In this document: piece after piece, positions 1-6,881 of the stretch
Layout: each line of letters opens with the position of its first letter
How positions within the stretch are numbered: position 1 is the stretch's first letter
Assembly: GCA_030621975.1 (NCBI GenBank)
Contig: JAUXGQ010000067.1
Span: 1-7,356 of the forward strand
Length of the DNA stretch: 7,356 nt
Direction: 5' to 3'
Source of the DNA: Gammaproteobacteria bacterium
Lineage (GTDB): Bacteria; Pseudomonadota; Gammaproteobacteria; Chromatiales; Chromatiaceae
Translations under genes and position numbers: made by a program
Notes under the pieces: generated by a model
What the model saw: the letters and a program-made list of their open reading frames with translations, nothing else
Told to the model about the DNA's origin: nothing
Databases searched by the model: none

Positions 1-7
1 ATATTTC

Positions 8-35
8 ACCACAGAGGACACAGAGGGCACAGAGG
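8..35 (+). repeat. Left arm of CACAGAGG-type fold-back repeat
   Basis: Three copies of a 9-bp unit, CACAGAGGN, follow an ACCA lead-in. Positions 8-34 are the reverse complement of 136-162 with one mismatch (position 27), so the two arms could fold back around a spacer of about 100 bp. Repeats of this wording (accacagaggacacagagg) are familiar, from general experience, in intergenic DNA of many proteobacteria. No transposase or other coding capacity lies between the arms. The function is unknown. Confidence 0.8.
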
Positions 36-135
36 TTATTAATTTTCAAAGGCTTTGTCATTCGGGGCCGAAACAGCGGTGTTTACATGGTGTTCCGACA
101 ACTATGCAGGACCGTTTAGCGTAAGCTGTTATTCT

Positions 136-162
136 CTCTGTGTCCTCTGTGTCCTCTGTGGT
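136..162 (-). repeat. Right arm of CACAGAGG-type fold-back repeat
   Basis: Read on the minus strand this is again ACCA followed by CACAGAGGA-type units, matching the left arm at 26 of 27 positions. It directly abuts the metallophosphoesterase gene: the TAA stop of that gene (164-162) overlaps the first base of the arm. In a minus-strand transcript both arms would be present and could form a long imperfect stem, but no U-run follows, so I do not call it a terminator. Confidence 0.8.
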
Positions 163-1142
163 TAATCCGTGAGATATGCGGGTTGGTTCACTCTGAGGCG
201 GTGCAGCGTGATTTCGGGGGGGCAGTTTAGGCGTACGCTGACAATACAGGTTCCTGCCCCTGCCGAGGTATATCCGATCATACCCTGATACTGCCAGGGT
301 CCGGACCCCATATAGCGCGGACATCGGGAATCCAGGGTAACCGGATATCCGCCGGGCAGGCAAATCTGGCCGCCGTGGGTGTGACCGCACAGCATCAGGT
401 TAAATCCGGCATGTGCTGCCTGCCGGTAGATCTCCGGGGTATGCGACAGCAGTATAGAGATGCCATTCTGGCGTAGATGTTGGGCTGCCTTGTCAATGTT
501 GTCCACACGAAAATAGTGTGCATCGTCAATCCCGGCCAGGTAAATGACGGCACCCTGACGTTCGATTTCGACGGACTCATTCAGGAGCATGCTCACCCCC
601 ATCGCCTCCAATTGCGGCACCATTCGAATGCTGTCGTGGTTGCCCAATACTCCGTATATGGGGGGCTTGAGTCCCTCGCGCACCTGCGCCATACCCGTGA
701 TGGCGTCATCGAAGGGTCCACAGGTGCCGGCCCGGTAGTCCCCGGTCAGTACGCACAGGTCGTAATCCAGCGGTCGAACCCGCTCGATCAGTGCCTGGGT
801 GGCGGGCGGATACATGTCGACGTGTAGATCGCTGATGTGCAGAATCGTAAATCCGTCAAAGGCTCGATGCAGCCCCGGGATACGGACGTCGTTGGACCTG
901 ACCTGAATATCTCTGGCATTGCGCCGGCCGCGCCAGTATAGTCCGGCGAATTTCAGGCTGCTGCGAATGAAGGAGTGAATAGAATACCAGTTTTCGGGGT
1001 GAAAAAGATTCAGTCCTTTACCGAAGATTCGGGGTTCAATCTCTTTCTCGATGCCGAGACGTTGTCGGGCATGTACCGTCCCCAGGCGGCGCTCAAGTGC
1101 TTCCAGGATCTGTTTGTCCACGCCGTTTCGGCTCCGGTTCAA
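162..1142 (-). CDS. Calcineurin-like metallophosphoesterase (YkuE/YaeI-like)
   Basis: A predicted two-metal phosphoesterase of 326 residues. All blocks of the calcineurin-like fold are present in order: ISDLH (D105, H107), LTGD (D135), GNHD (N168, H169), SH (H234) and GHTHGGQ (H254, H256). This fits an active binuclear metal centre. The order and the GHTHGGQ block resemble the YaeI/YkuE group, which acts on phosphodiester or lipid-linked phosphate substrates; the substrate here cannot be read from sequence. The first 95 or so residues lie outside the catalytic fold and include a basic, aromatic stretch (about 52-76) that might touch the membrane, but there is no clear signal peptide. The start is uncertain. 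The longest frame begins at a TTG (1142) with no Shine-Dalgarno sequence. A GTG at 1121 has GGAG ten bases upstream and may be the true start, giving 319 residues. The gene is divergent from rmuC and appears monocistronic. Confidence 0.9.
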   Translation of the reverse strand: MNRSRNGVDKQILEALERRLGTVHARQRLGIEKEIEPRIFGKGLNLFHPENWYSIHSFIRSSLKFAGLYWRGRRNARDIQVRSNDVRIPGLHRAFDGFTILHISDLHVDMYPPATQALIERVRPLDYDLCVLTGDYRAGTCGPFDDAITGMAQVREGLKPPIYGVLGNHDSIRMVPQLEAMGVSMLLNESVEIERQGAVIYLAGIDDAHYFRVDNIDKAAQHLRQNGISILLSHTPEIYRQAAHAGFNLMLCGHTHGGQICLPGGYPVTLDSRCPRYMGSGPWQYQGMIGYTSAGAGTCIVSVRLNCPPEITLHRLRVNQPAYLTD

Positions 1143-1166
1143 GGGTATACAGTTTGCAAGGGTGGA

Positions 1167-1175
1167 AATATACCA
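1167..1175 (-). promoter_or_regulatory. Putative extended -10 promoter of the metallophosphoesterase gene
   Basis: On the minus strand this reads TGGTATATT, an extended -10 element (TGn followed by TATATT, five of six matches to TATAAT). No good -35 lies 16-18 bp upstream, as is tolerated for extended -10 promoters. Transcription would start near 1160, about 18 bases before the TTG start or about 39 before the GTG start. This is pattern matching only. Confidence 0.4.
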
Positions 1176-1244
1176 TCACAGGCCCACTAAGGGCTCGCTT
1201 CAAAATAAAAAAACGGTTACGGGCTCACGGAATGAGCTACTGCG

Positions 1245-1272
1245 TTGTGCATACTTTTTGATGCGCTAAACT
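1245..1272 (+). promoter_or_regulatory. Weak candidate promoter for rmuC
   Basis: TTGTGC (1245-1250) and TAAACT (1267-1272) are separated by 16 bp, with an A-rich stretch (1202-1213) upstream that could act as an UP-like element. The match to the sigma-70 consensus is only moderate. It is offered because the divergent gap must contain an rmuC promoter and nothing better is visible. Confidence 0.25.
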
Positions 1273-1294
1273 TCGTTGCAAAAAGGGGTATAGG

Positions 1295-1300
1295 GGAGGA
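1295..1300 (+). promoter_or_regulatory. Shine-Dalgarno site of rmuC
   Basis: GGAGGA lies 7 bases before a TTG (1308) and 13 bases before an ATG (1314) in the same frame. The ideal spacing favours the TTG; the ATG is the stronger codon but unusually distant. The two starts differ by only two residues. Confidence 0.7.
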
Positions 1301-1307
1301 CCGAAGA

Positions 1308-2891
1308 TTGTCAATGAACGTTACTTATGTGTTAGCAGCGCTGTTGCTGTTGGGTGGGGCGGTATTGTGTCTGTCGATCGTCGTCTGGTTCCGGCAGTCT
1401 AAGACGTTGCATGGGTTGGAGTCGATCCGCGCAACCCAGGAAGGTTTCGGAAGAGAGCACGAGTTGCTGTCTCAGCGGATAGACGATCACCTCAAAGAGA
1501 TTCAGATCGGAACTTACCGAGAGCTGGCGGACAGCAGAAGCTACATCGTTGAACGGCTCATACGATCTCATCATCTGCATCAGAAGTCGGGGCACGAATT
1601 GCAGCAACAGTTGCTGAATCGATTCGGCAACTTGTATCAAGCCCTGGAACGCCGTTTCGGAGAGATGCAGAAAGACCTTACGGAGGACGCAGGCCGTCTG
1701 CGCACGGATCTTCTGGAGCGGTTCGAATCCTTGCAGAAGACGACCTCCGGACTGCTGAGCGAGGGCAGCCTGGCGCAGCAGAAGAGCCTGGGTGAGGTCC
1801 GCGAAGGGCTGCAGGAGTCCTTGAACCGGCACCGGCAACATATGGAAGAACGCCATGGCGACGCGTTGAGGATGCAGCAGGAGACCCTGCACCAGGGGAT
1901 GGAAACCGTTACCCGACAGGTCGGCGAGGCGCTGTTGCGGCACGCAGAGGTGCTGGGTGGTCGCGTGGACGATCTAACCTCGATCACCGACAGACGACTG
2001 CGGGATATCGGTGGTGAGGTGGAAAAGCGGCTCGATGAAGGTTTCAAGAAAACGACGGAGACCTTCACCCAGGTGCTCAATCACCTGACCCGAATCGATG
2101 AGGCGCAGAAAAAGATCACGGAGCTGTCCAGCAATGTGGTCGGCCTGCAGGAGATTTTGAGCGACAAACGTTCCAGAGGGGCCTTTGGCGAAGTGCAGTT
2201 GCATGCCCTGATCCGGAATCTGATGCCGGAAAGCAGCTTTTCGCTGCAATATGTCCTGAGCAATGAAAATCGGGTCGATTGTATGCTTTTCCTTCCTGAT
2301 CCCACCGGCAATATCGGTGTAGACGCCAAGTTTCCCCTCGAAAGCTTCCGCCACATGACCGACCTGTCGGCGTCCGATGTCCGTCGTGACAGGGCGGCCC
2401 GCCAGTTTCGCGTGGATATCCGGAGACATATCAGGGCCATTGCGGAAAAATACATCGTTCCGGGCGAGACGGCGGAGGGGGCTGTAATGTTCATACCCGC
2501 GGAAGCGGTGTTCGCGGAGATACACGCCCGTTTTCCGGAACTGGTGGAAGAGTCTTACCGGCTGAAGGTCTGGATGGTTTCACCCACCACCATGATGGCT
2601 ATACTCACGACGGCGCGGAGTGTTTTGAAGGATGTAGCCACCCGGGAACAGGTTGATATCATCCAGGAACACCTACGGGAGCTCGGGCAGGATTTCGGAC
2701 GCTTTCAACAGCGCATGGATAATCTGGCGCGACATATCCACCAGGCCGGAAGGGATGTGGAAGAGATCAATGTATCGGCGCGAAAGATCAGCGGGCGGTT
2801 CGAAAAGATCGAGCGTGTGGAGTTGGAGGACCGGTCATCCACCCCGTTGCCGGTGTTCAAAGAAACCCCGACCCTGGAAACCCGCGGTTAG
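1308..2891 (+). CDS. rmuC: DNA recombination protein RmuC homologue
   Basis: A 527-residue RmuC-family protein. Residues 5-28 form an N-terminal membrane anchor, followed by a long, Gln/Glu/Arg-rich predicted coiled coil (about 35-285). The C-terminal RmuC domain begins near 265 and contains the conserved GAFGE block (291-295), a VDC segment (D324) and a DAKFPLE block (D339, K341). D324, D339 and K341 resemble a PD-(D/E)XK nuclease core, which is the prediction made for this family. Further on come the MFIPAEAVFAE and SPTTMMAIL segments typical of RmuC. In Escherichia coli, loss of rmuC raises the rate of inversion between short inverted repeats, and the protein is thought to cut or process DNA structures; a direct biochemical role is less settled. 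The start is TTG 1308 (good ribosome site) or ATG 1314. The gene ends in a 4-bp overlap with the convergent gene at 2888. The length is near normal for the family. Confidence 0.93.
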   Translation: MSMNVTYVLAALLLLGGAVLCLSIVVWFRQSKTLHGLESIRATQEGFGREHELLSQRIDDHLKEIQIGTYRELADSRSYIVERLIRSHHLHQKSGHELQQQLLNRFGNLYQALERRFGEMQKDLTEDAGRLRTDLLERFESLQKTTSGLLSEGSLAQQKSLGEVREGLQESLNRHRQHMEERHGDALRMQQETLHQGMETVTRQVGEALLRHAEVLGGRVDDLTSITDRRLRDIGGEVEKRLDEGFKKTTETFTQVLNHLTRIDEAQKKITELSSNVVGLQEILSDKRSRGAFGEVQLHALIRNLMPESSFSLQYVLSNENRVDCMLFLPDPTGNIGVDAKFPLESFRHMTDLSASDVRRDRAARQFRVDIRRHIRAIAEKYIVPGETAEGAVMFIPAEAVFAEIHARFPELVEESYRLKVWMVSPTTMMAILTTARSVLKDVATREQVDIIQEHLRELGQDFGRFQQRMDNLARHIHQAGRDVEEINVSARKISGRFEKIERVELEDRSSTPLPVFKETPTLETRG

Positions 2892-3304
2892 CCTGTCCCG
2901 GGCGGCATCATGCCGGGGGGCGGTGGTGTGGGTGCATTCTGATGCACGATCATGCGCCAGCCGGCTTCCCCTTTGCGATAGATATTGGTTGCATACATAG
3001 GGGACTGTTTCTGATTCTGCCCGATCACCGTGATGCGTTCCTCCACCAGGTGGATGGCGAGTTCGTCCGTTTCGATCCAGTGCAGGTGGCGAACTTCCAC
3101 ATCAATTTTAACTTCGCCCAGCATCAGCGGCTGCCAGCCTTGCATGACCTGTTGAGAGCCAATCCGAGCTGGCGCCATCGGAATCAGGCACGTGACGTCG
3201 TCCGAATCCTCCCAGATCGACATCATTGCCTCGAGACTACTTTCGTCGAGTGCGTCGTAAAAGGCGTCTTCCGCGTCTTGCGGGGTTTCGAAGTCTGCGC
3301 TCAT
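2888..3304 (-). CDS. NTF2/SnoaL-like small protein (DUF4440/YybH type)
   Basis: A 138-residue protein with the pattern of the NTF2-like cone fold. An N-terminal helix pair rich in acidic residues (about 7-31) leads into IWEDSDDVTCLIP and IGSQQVMQGW (48-57), then alternating beta strands (about 64-122) ending in GWRMIVHQNAP. This is the layout of SnoaL/DUF4440 proteins, a fold used by small enzymes, ligand-binding proteins and stress-related proteins; the ligand or reaction cannot be inferred. There is no signal peptide. The tail (125-138) is rich in Pro, Gly and Met. It follows the rhodanese gene by 83 bp on the same strand and may be co-transcribed. The ATG start at 3304 has only a weak, distant AAGG upstream. 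Its TAA stop overlaps the TAG stop of rmuC. Confidence 0.82.
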   Translation of the reverse strand: MSADFETPQDAEDAFYDALDESSLEAMMSIWEDSDDVTCLIPMAPARIGSQQVMQGWQPLMLGEVKIDVEVRHLHWIETDELAIHLVEERITVIGQNQKQSPMYATNIYRKGEAGWRMIVHQNAPTPPPPGMMPPGTG

Positions 3305-3387
3305 GGACGGGAGACCTTGCTACGTTTGGAACAGGATTCTTATGGTGGCACTCCCCGGGTGCCTGTTCAAGCTTAATCTGGAGCTTC

Positions 3388-3816
3388 CTAGCACTGCTCC
3401 CAGGGTAGATCGTGGAAGCGCCAGCCACCCTGGGTACTGCGGTGATGGTTCTCGTCCAGGTCTCCCTCGAATCCCTCGCCCACATGGAAAACCCGGTTAA
3501 AACCGGCTTCCATCAGGACATGGCCCGCCTGCAGCGAACGCTTGCCGCTACGGCAGATAAGGATAACAGGCGCACAGCCGTCATCCTCGGTGCATATCGC
3601 GCCACCCAACAGGAGTTTTCGGATGTCGGTTACAAAGTCAGGGTTAACCGTCCAGTCCGGCTCATCAATCCAGGGGACATGCACGGCGCCCTTGGGATGG
3701 CCCACAAAAAGAAACTCCATGCTGGAGCGGATATCCACCAGAATGGCCCGCGGATCATCCCCTATCAGCTGCCAGGTCTGCTGCGGGGTGAGGTCTTTTG
3801 GTGCGTTTTCCGACAT
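3388..3816 (-). CDS. Single-domain rhodanese-like sulfurtransferase
   Basis: A 142-residue single rhodanese domain. Visible hallmarks are LVDIRSSMEF (26-35), the GHPKGAVHVPW segment (39-49), and the active-site loop CRSGKRS (88-94) with the catalytic Cys88 that would carry the persulfide. After it come AGHVLMEAGF and the terminal GGWRFHDLPW block seen in many short bacterial rhodaneses. The six-residue loop fits sulfur transfer rather than the longer loop of Cdc25-type phosphatases. There is no signal peptide, so it is probably cytoplasmic. The donor and acceptor are unknown. The ATG at 3816 has GAGGA seven bases upstream (3828-3824), a good ribosome site. It is the first gene of a probable pair with the NTF2-like gene and is divergent from the VWA gene. 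Confidence 0.92.
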   Translation of the reverse strand: MSENAPKDLTPQQTWQLIGDDPRAILVDIRSSMEFLFVGHPKGAVHVPWIDEPDWTVNPDFVTDIRKLLLGGAICTEDDGCAPVILICRSGKRSLQAGHVLMEAGFNRVFHVGEGFEGDLDENHHRSTQGGWRFHDLPWEQC

Positions 3817-3867
3817 ATTTCATTCCTCGTCTTGTGAGTTTGTGTTAGGAGGTCCCCGGTAAACCTA

Positions 3868-3895
3868 TTTATAGCTCAGCGCGACTCAGATGCAA
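3868..3895 (-). promoter_or_regulatory. Putative promoter of the rhodanese/NTF2-like pair
   Basis: On the minus strand TTGCAT (3895-3890) and TATAAA (3873-3868) are separated by 16 bp. The -10 matches five of six consensus bases and the -35 three of six. Transcription would start near 3861, giving a leader of about 45 bases before the ATG at 3816. No comparably good promoter is seen for the plus-strand VWA gene in the same gap. Confidence 0.45.
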
Positions 3896-3976
3896 CGGGC
3901 GGAATTAAAGTGTTACCGGTGCCAGCCGTTATCTATGACACAGGACACTACGGGACAGGTTGGCCGGGTAGCGACG

Positions 3977-5785
3977 ATGAAATGCGAGCAGATGTGGTTG
4001 TATCTTGGGATATTTTGCCTGATTCTGGGATTAGCGACTCCGGTAATGGGCGAAAGTGAAGAGACAGGCCCGGAAAAAGCGGACGTTCGAATCCTGATCG
4101 ATATATCGGGCAGCATGAAAGAGAACGATCCCCGCAATCTTCGCCGTTCGGCGCTGCGTTTATTGGTAGGGATACTTCCGGACAACACGCGGGCTGGCGT
4201 CTGGACCTTCGGTCAATACGTCAACATGGAAATACCCCTGGGAACGGTCGATAAGGCATGGAAAAAGCGAGCCAGAGTCGGCGCCGGTCGCATCCACTCC
4301 CGGGGACTGTTTACCAACATCGAGGCAGTCTTGAAGCGGGCGAACGAGGATTGGGGCGGCGTGTCCCGGGATTATCGCCGGCATCTGGTTCTGCTCACCG
4401 ATGGCATGGTGGATATTTCCAAAGACCCCGCCGAGAATACCGCTTCAAGGCGGCGCATTCTCGATCAGGTGGTTCCTCGGTTGAAGGGCTTGGGTGCCAA
4501 ACTGCACACCATCGCGCTATCTAAGCGTGCCGACCAGAAACTCATGCGTCAACTCGCGGAGGCGACCGGCGGATGGTACGAGCAGGTCGACAGCGCAGAA
4601 CGCCTGCAACGCGTTTTCCTGCGCATTTTCGAGAAAGTGGGAAAACCCGACACCCTGCCTTTGAAGGATAATCGCTTTACCGTGGACGAGAGCGTTCGCG
4701 AGCTGACGCTGCTGGTATTTCAGCCGGAGCCTGCGCAACCCACCCGTATTCAAACCCCCGGCGGTGAAACCTTTGACGCCGAGACTGCTCCCGAGTCGGT
4801 GACCTGGCACCGCGACGAGGGCTATGACCTTCTGACTATCGTACGCCCGGAATCGGGTACCTGGCTGGTTCAGGCAAAGGAAGATCCGGACAATCGGGTG
4901 ATGGTGGTGACAGATTTGCGGATGAAGGTATCCGACCTGCCTAATCGGGCAGTGCTTGGTCAGAAGATACCGGTGATCGCCAGTTTTGCCGATCACGGGC
5001 GCCATATCGAACGAAGGGAATTCCTGGGAGTGCTGCGGGTGAATTCCGAGCAGCGCACGGAGCAAACGATGACTGAGCCCCAGCCCTTGTTCGATGACGG
5101 ACATGCGCCGGATCAGACAGCCGGCGACGGCTATTTCACTCAAACGATTGGTGAATCCTTCCAGTCTGGCGTCTCTGAATTCGTCGTGACCACCCGGGGC
5201 AAGACCTTCATGCGTGAACGGCGTCAGACTCTGGAGATTGTCTCCCCTGTGGTCCTGGACGTGACGGCAAAACCTGGTGATCCCATCGCCGAGGTTTCCC
5301 TCCGGCCGGTGGCCGGGGCGATCGATCCCGCCACTGTCAGGTCGACCGCGGAGCTTACGGGTTCGGATGGACAAAGCCGGTCGGTGGATCTACAGAAGGG
5401 GGAAGACGATATCTGGAGGGCAAGGCTGGACCTCGGAAGCCTGGAAGGGAACTTGAGCCTGCGCGTAGCCCTGACCGGTTCTACGCCTGAAGGGCAAGAA
5501 CTCGACCTCACGCTGGACCCGATTACACTTCAGGGTCAGGCGCAGTACGCCGGGGAGGAACCGGAGCCTCCCGCGGAGGTGCCGGCCGCAGCACCGGATG
5601 TGCAGGCGCAAAGCGAAACGGTGGTTGAGGAAACGACGGAGAATGGCTGGATGTTCCAGGCCATCGTATTCGGAACGGGAAACCTGTTGCTGACCCTGTT
5701 CGGCGGGGCGGTATTCTGGTTTGTACGTCGCAGGCAAGCCGGCGACGACATCCAGTTGTTGGAGGATGGCGAGGTGGCGGTATGA
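3977..5785 (+). CDS. Exported, membrane-anchored VWA-domain protein (TIGR03503-like)
   Basis: A 602-residue protein from ATG 3977. Residues 1-25 form a signal peptide ending in PVMG. The VWA domain (about 37-220) has a complete MIDAS site: DISGS (D42, S44, S46), T113 and D142 in LLTDG, so it should bind a divalent metal and a protein partner. Beta-rich, Ig-like segments follow (about 235-520), with a DDGHAPDQTAGDGYF block (373-387) of the kind seen in repeated extracellular domains. A Pro/Glu-rich linker leads to a transmembrane helix (about 559-582), then RRR and a short cytoplasmic tail. The VWA part, with KENDPRNLR and GVWTFG, resembles TIGR03503 as I remember it; function is unknown. The open frame extends to an ATG at 3890, but that start would bury the signal peptide and has no ribosome site. 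The ribosome site at 3977 is also poor, and ATG 3992 is an alternative. It overlaps the next gene by 4 bp. Confidence 0.88.
   Translation: MKCEQMWLYLGIFCLILGLATPVMGESEETGPEKADVRILIDISGSMKENDPRNLRRSALRLLVGILPDNTRAGVWTFGQYVNMEIPLGTVDKAWKKRARVGAGRIHSRGLFTNIEAVLKRANEDWGGVSRDYRRHLVLLTDGMVDISKDPAENTASRRRILDQVVPRLKGLGAKLHTIALSKRADQKLMRQLAEATGGWYEQVDSAERLQRVFLRIFEKVGKPDTLPLKDNRFTVDESVRELTLLVFQPEPAQPTRIQTPGGETFDAETAPESVTWHRDEGYDLLTIVRPESGTWLVQAKEDPDNRVMVVTDLRMKVSDLPNRAVLGQKIPVIASFADHGRHIERREFLGVLRVNSEQRTEQTMTEPQPLFDDGHAPDQTAGDGYFTQTIGESFQSGVSEFVVTTRGKTFMRERRQTLEIVSPVVLDVTAKPGDPIAEVSLRPVAGAIDPATVRSTAELTGSDGQSRSVDLQKGEDDIWRARLDLGSLEGNLSLRVALTGSTPEGQELDLTLDPITLQGQAQYAGEEPEPPAEVPAAAPDVQAQSETVVEETTENGWMFQAIVFGTGNLLLTLFGGAVFWFVRRRQAGDDIQLLEDGEVAV
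5771..5785 (+). promoter_or_regulatory. Translational coupling junction of the VWA and acidic-tail genes
   Basis: GAGGTG (5771-5776) lies five bases before ATG 5782, inside the end of the VWA gene. The ATG overlaps the upstream TGA as ATGA (5782-5785). A strong ribosome site combined with a stop-start overlap implies that the two proteins are made together, probably in a fixed ratio. Confidence 0.75.
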
Positions 5786-6747
5786 TCGAGGTAAGCTATC
5801 TTTCTTTGTTGGTCGCGGGTGAACTGCTGGTGGTACTGAGCCTGGCGTGTGGGATATCGCTGTTCAGGAGCATACGTAATAAAAGACAGGACTACCAAGC
5901 CGCTCGGAAGTTGGTTGCAGCCATAAAACAGGACGAGGACCGACACACGACGTTCGTCCACAAATTGCTCGAATCGGGTTATAAGTACGAGGGTGCGGAA
6001 CTGGAGCAGACCGTAAGGAATCTCATCAGAGCGCAAAAGATGTTCTACCAGACGCTGATCAATACCTATCTGAAGCGTGATGCGGAAACCTTTGGACACC
6101 TGAATATTACGTTGGAGGCGCTGACGAATATCTACGAGCAATTGAAGGTACCGGCAGTCAGCGGTGCGTCAGGTGGCGGCGTTGGCTCCGGCAACGACGT
6201 GGATCTGGAGTATCTCCGGGACAAGAACCAACGCCTATCCGAAGAGTTAAGCGAGACCATGGACACCATGGGTCGGATGTTGAGCGAGTACTCCACCATC
6301 TTGGAAGACAAGCCAGACGAAGCCGGTGAAGAGAAAAGCCTCACGAACATCACCGACGCAAACGGGCAAGACGCTTTGAACAACGGGGACGAAACCGATC
6401 TGGCAGAACTGGAGATACCCCCGCAGCCGGAACCAGAAGCTACCGATCCGAAGGTTCAGAGTCTCGACAACGACATGCAAGCAGACCCTTTCGAGATGAC
6501 AGAGGATGCGGTGGATGGGTTGCTCGAGGATTTGGCAAAAGAGGTTGAAAATGACGTCGAATTGCCGGTGGAGGAACCTGGGACAAAAGATTCAGGAGAG
6601 GTCGACGAAGCGGATGACCCAGATGCGACTCAGGTTGGTGGCCAGCAGGATTTGTCAGTCGCCTTTGGCGACCTGGAAGAAATCGATATAGAAGCCGAAA
6701 ATCTTCCACAGGCGGAAGACGGTACGGGTACGCGTCGGGGTTCGTAA
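5782..6747 (+). CDS. Single-pass membrane protein with coiled coil and acidic tail, unknown function
   Basis: I do not recognise a named family. The 321 residues divide into four parts. A membrane helix (about 5-28) is followed by the basic stretch RSIRNKRQ, which predicts the rest to be cytoplasmic. A charged helical region (about 36-122) follows. Next come a glycine/serine hinge (127-137, GASGGGVGSG) and a predicted coiled coil (139-175, containing LRDKNQRLSEELSETMDTM). Last is a low-complexity tail (about 178-313) in which roughly one residue in three is Asp or Glu, with four lysines and no arginine. The tail contains possible short binding motifs such as FGDLEEIDI near its end. No catalytic motif is visible. 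The start is fixed by the ATGA overlap and a good ribosome site. It is likely a partner of the upstream VWA protein, perhaps carrying a signal or scaffold role on the inner face; that is inference. Confidence 0.85.
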   Translation: MIEVSYLSLLVAGELLVVLSLACGISLFRSIRNKRQDYQAARKLVAAIKQDEDRHTTFVHKLLESGYKYEGAELEQTVRNLIRAQKMFYQTLINTYLKRDAETFGHLNITLEALTNIYEQLKVPAVSGASGGGVGSGNDVDLEYLRDKNQRLSEELSETMDTMGRMLSEYSTILEDKPDEAGEEKSLTNITDANGQDALNNGDETDLAELEIPPQPEPEATDPKVQSLDNDMQADPFEMTEDAVDGLLEDLAKEVENDVELPVEEPGTKDSGEVDEADDPDATQVGGQQDLSVAFGDLEEIDIEAENLPQAEDGTGTRRGS

Positions 6748-6855
6748 GGGCTCGCGCCAAAATTAATGGTGATTAGCCCTCTGTCTCAGCTGGGTCTGGG
6801 CGGTGGGAGTAGGCCGTCGAAACACGCTGTGAATACGTCCATTAGCCGCCTTTCC

Positions 6856-6881
6856 CTTTGCGTGCTTCGCGTCTTTGCGAG
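6856..6881 (+). repeat. Phased short repeat, CTTTGCGTG type
   Basis: Three imperfect units stand head to tail: CTTTGCGTG, CTTCGCGT and CTTTGCGAG, with a period of 8-9 bp. Wording of this kind (tttgcgtgcttcgcgtctttgcg) is, from general experience, a recurrent intergenic repeat in proteobacterial genomes. It is about 110 bp downstream of the acidic-tail gene. The function is unknown. Confidence 0.6.

Noticed and set aside
8..162. CRISPR array or insertion sequence at the left edge
   Set aside because: The units are 9 bp with no unique spacers and there is no transposase between the inverted arms; it is a short fold-back repeat instead.
477..827. Plus-strand open frame of 116 codons
   Set aside because: Lies wholly opposite the metallophosphoesterase gene, whose catalytic motifs are clear; it is a shadow frame.
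1332..1943. Minus-strand open frame of 203 codons
   Set aside because: Antisense to the coiled-coil part of rmuC; its Leu/Gln richness mirrors the repetitive coiled-coil codons.
3347..3363. Hairpin GGCAC...GTGCC between the rhodanese and NTF2-like genes
   Set aside because: A short stem with an internal mismatch in the transcribed (minus) strand and no U-run. It is likely incidental and does not argue against co-transcription.
4517..5374. Minus-strand open frame of 285 codons
   Set aside because: Lies opposite the VWA gene, has no recognisable domain and is His/Arg/Gly-rich as expected of a shadow frame in GC-rich DNA.
6747..6780. AGGGCT/AGCCCT stem after the acidic-tail gene as a terminator
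   Set aside because: Only six pairs with a 22-base loop and no U-run afterwards; too weak to call.
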